Shown: piece after piece, positions 24,291-24,320 of the stretch
Layout: each line of letters opens with the position of its first letter
Position numbering within the stretch: position 1 is the stretch's first letter
NCBI GenBank assembly: GCA_046546235.1
Contig: JBKGYG010000025.1
Coordinates: forward strand, 1-24,320
DNA length: 24,320 nt
DNA from: JBKGYG01 sp046546235
GTDB lineage: Bacteria > Bacillota > Clostridia > Lachnospirales > DSM-24629
Reading direction: 5' to 3'
Translations under genes and position numbers: made by a program
The notes under the pieces: generated by a model
The model's database searches: none
Seen by the model: only the letters and a program-made list of their open reading frames with translations
What the model was told of the DNA's origin: nothing

Positions 24291-24320
24291 GTAAGTACGA
24301 ACAAACTTTATTCCATAGGG

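Larger units (their letters stand above)
23826..24320. other. Gene-free region with terminator, structured RNA candidate and a promoter
   Basis: About 495 bases without a convincing coding frame. It contains, in order, the addA terminator, a short GC-rich fragment (23938-23954), a long imperfect inverted repeat enclosing several hairpins (23992-24169), and an extended -10 promoter pointing out of the window (24282-24290). Positions 24202-24281 show nothing I can name. Confidence 0.8.

Overview
The window is AT-rich, and its gene content points to a low-GC Clostridia-type member of the Bacillota. It has the Gram-positive AddA/AddB recombination helicase-nuclease in place of RecBCD, a nine-gene V/A-type ATPase operon, strong AGGAGG-like ribosome binding sites, frequent GTG/TTG starts and short U-tailed terminators. 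Nothing marks an insertion sequence, CRISPR array, tRNA or rRNA.

Layout. Positions 1-1232 hold the 3' part of an O-antigen-ligase-like polysaccharide polymerase/ligase, followed by a small multi-span membrane protein (1406-1798) with its own promoter and a clean terminator. The next stretch (2149-6629) is an envelope region: two related CE4-type polysaccharide deacetylases (2149-3687, membrane-anchored, with TPR-like helices; 5499-6629, a lipoprotein), an HD-domain protein, a small unknown protein, and a minus-strand single-pass protein with an FMN-binding-like extracytoplasmic domain. From 6716 to 23825 the window is built around addB and addA. They lie on the same strand but are about 10 kb apart. 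Between them sit a solitary beta-class DNA adenine methyltransferase next to addB, a minus-strand single-pass protein resembling ExbD/TolR, and a full V-type ATPase operon in the order H-C-I-K-F-E-A-B-D. addA starts 16 bases after subunit D, so it probably shares the ATPase transcript. A strong hairpin terminator follows addA.

How the genes work together. The V-ATPase genes encode a catalytic A/B head, D/F central shaft, C/E/H connectors and I/K membrane motor, a complete ion-pumping ATPase or ATP synthase. AddAB processes double-strand breaks. The deacetylases, the ligase-like protein and the membrane proteins suggest cell-wall glycan modification.

The most unusual region is the gene-free end of the window (23826-24320). 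Positions 23992-24169 can fold into a long closing stem with at least three internal helical arms. Wobble pairs and a tandem G-A motif indicate that the minus strand is transcribed, and a minus-strand promoter sits at the expected distance. I read this as a structured noncoding RNA whose family I cannot assign from sequence alone. An extended -10 promoter at 24282-24290 then points to a gene beyond the window.
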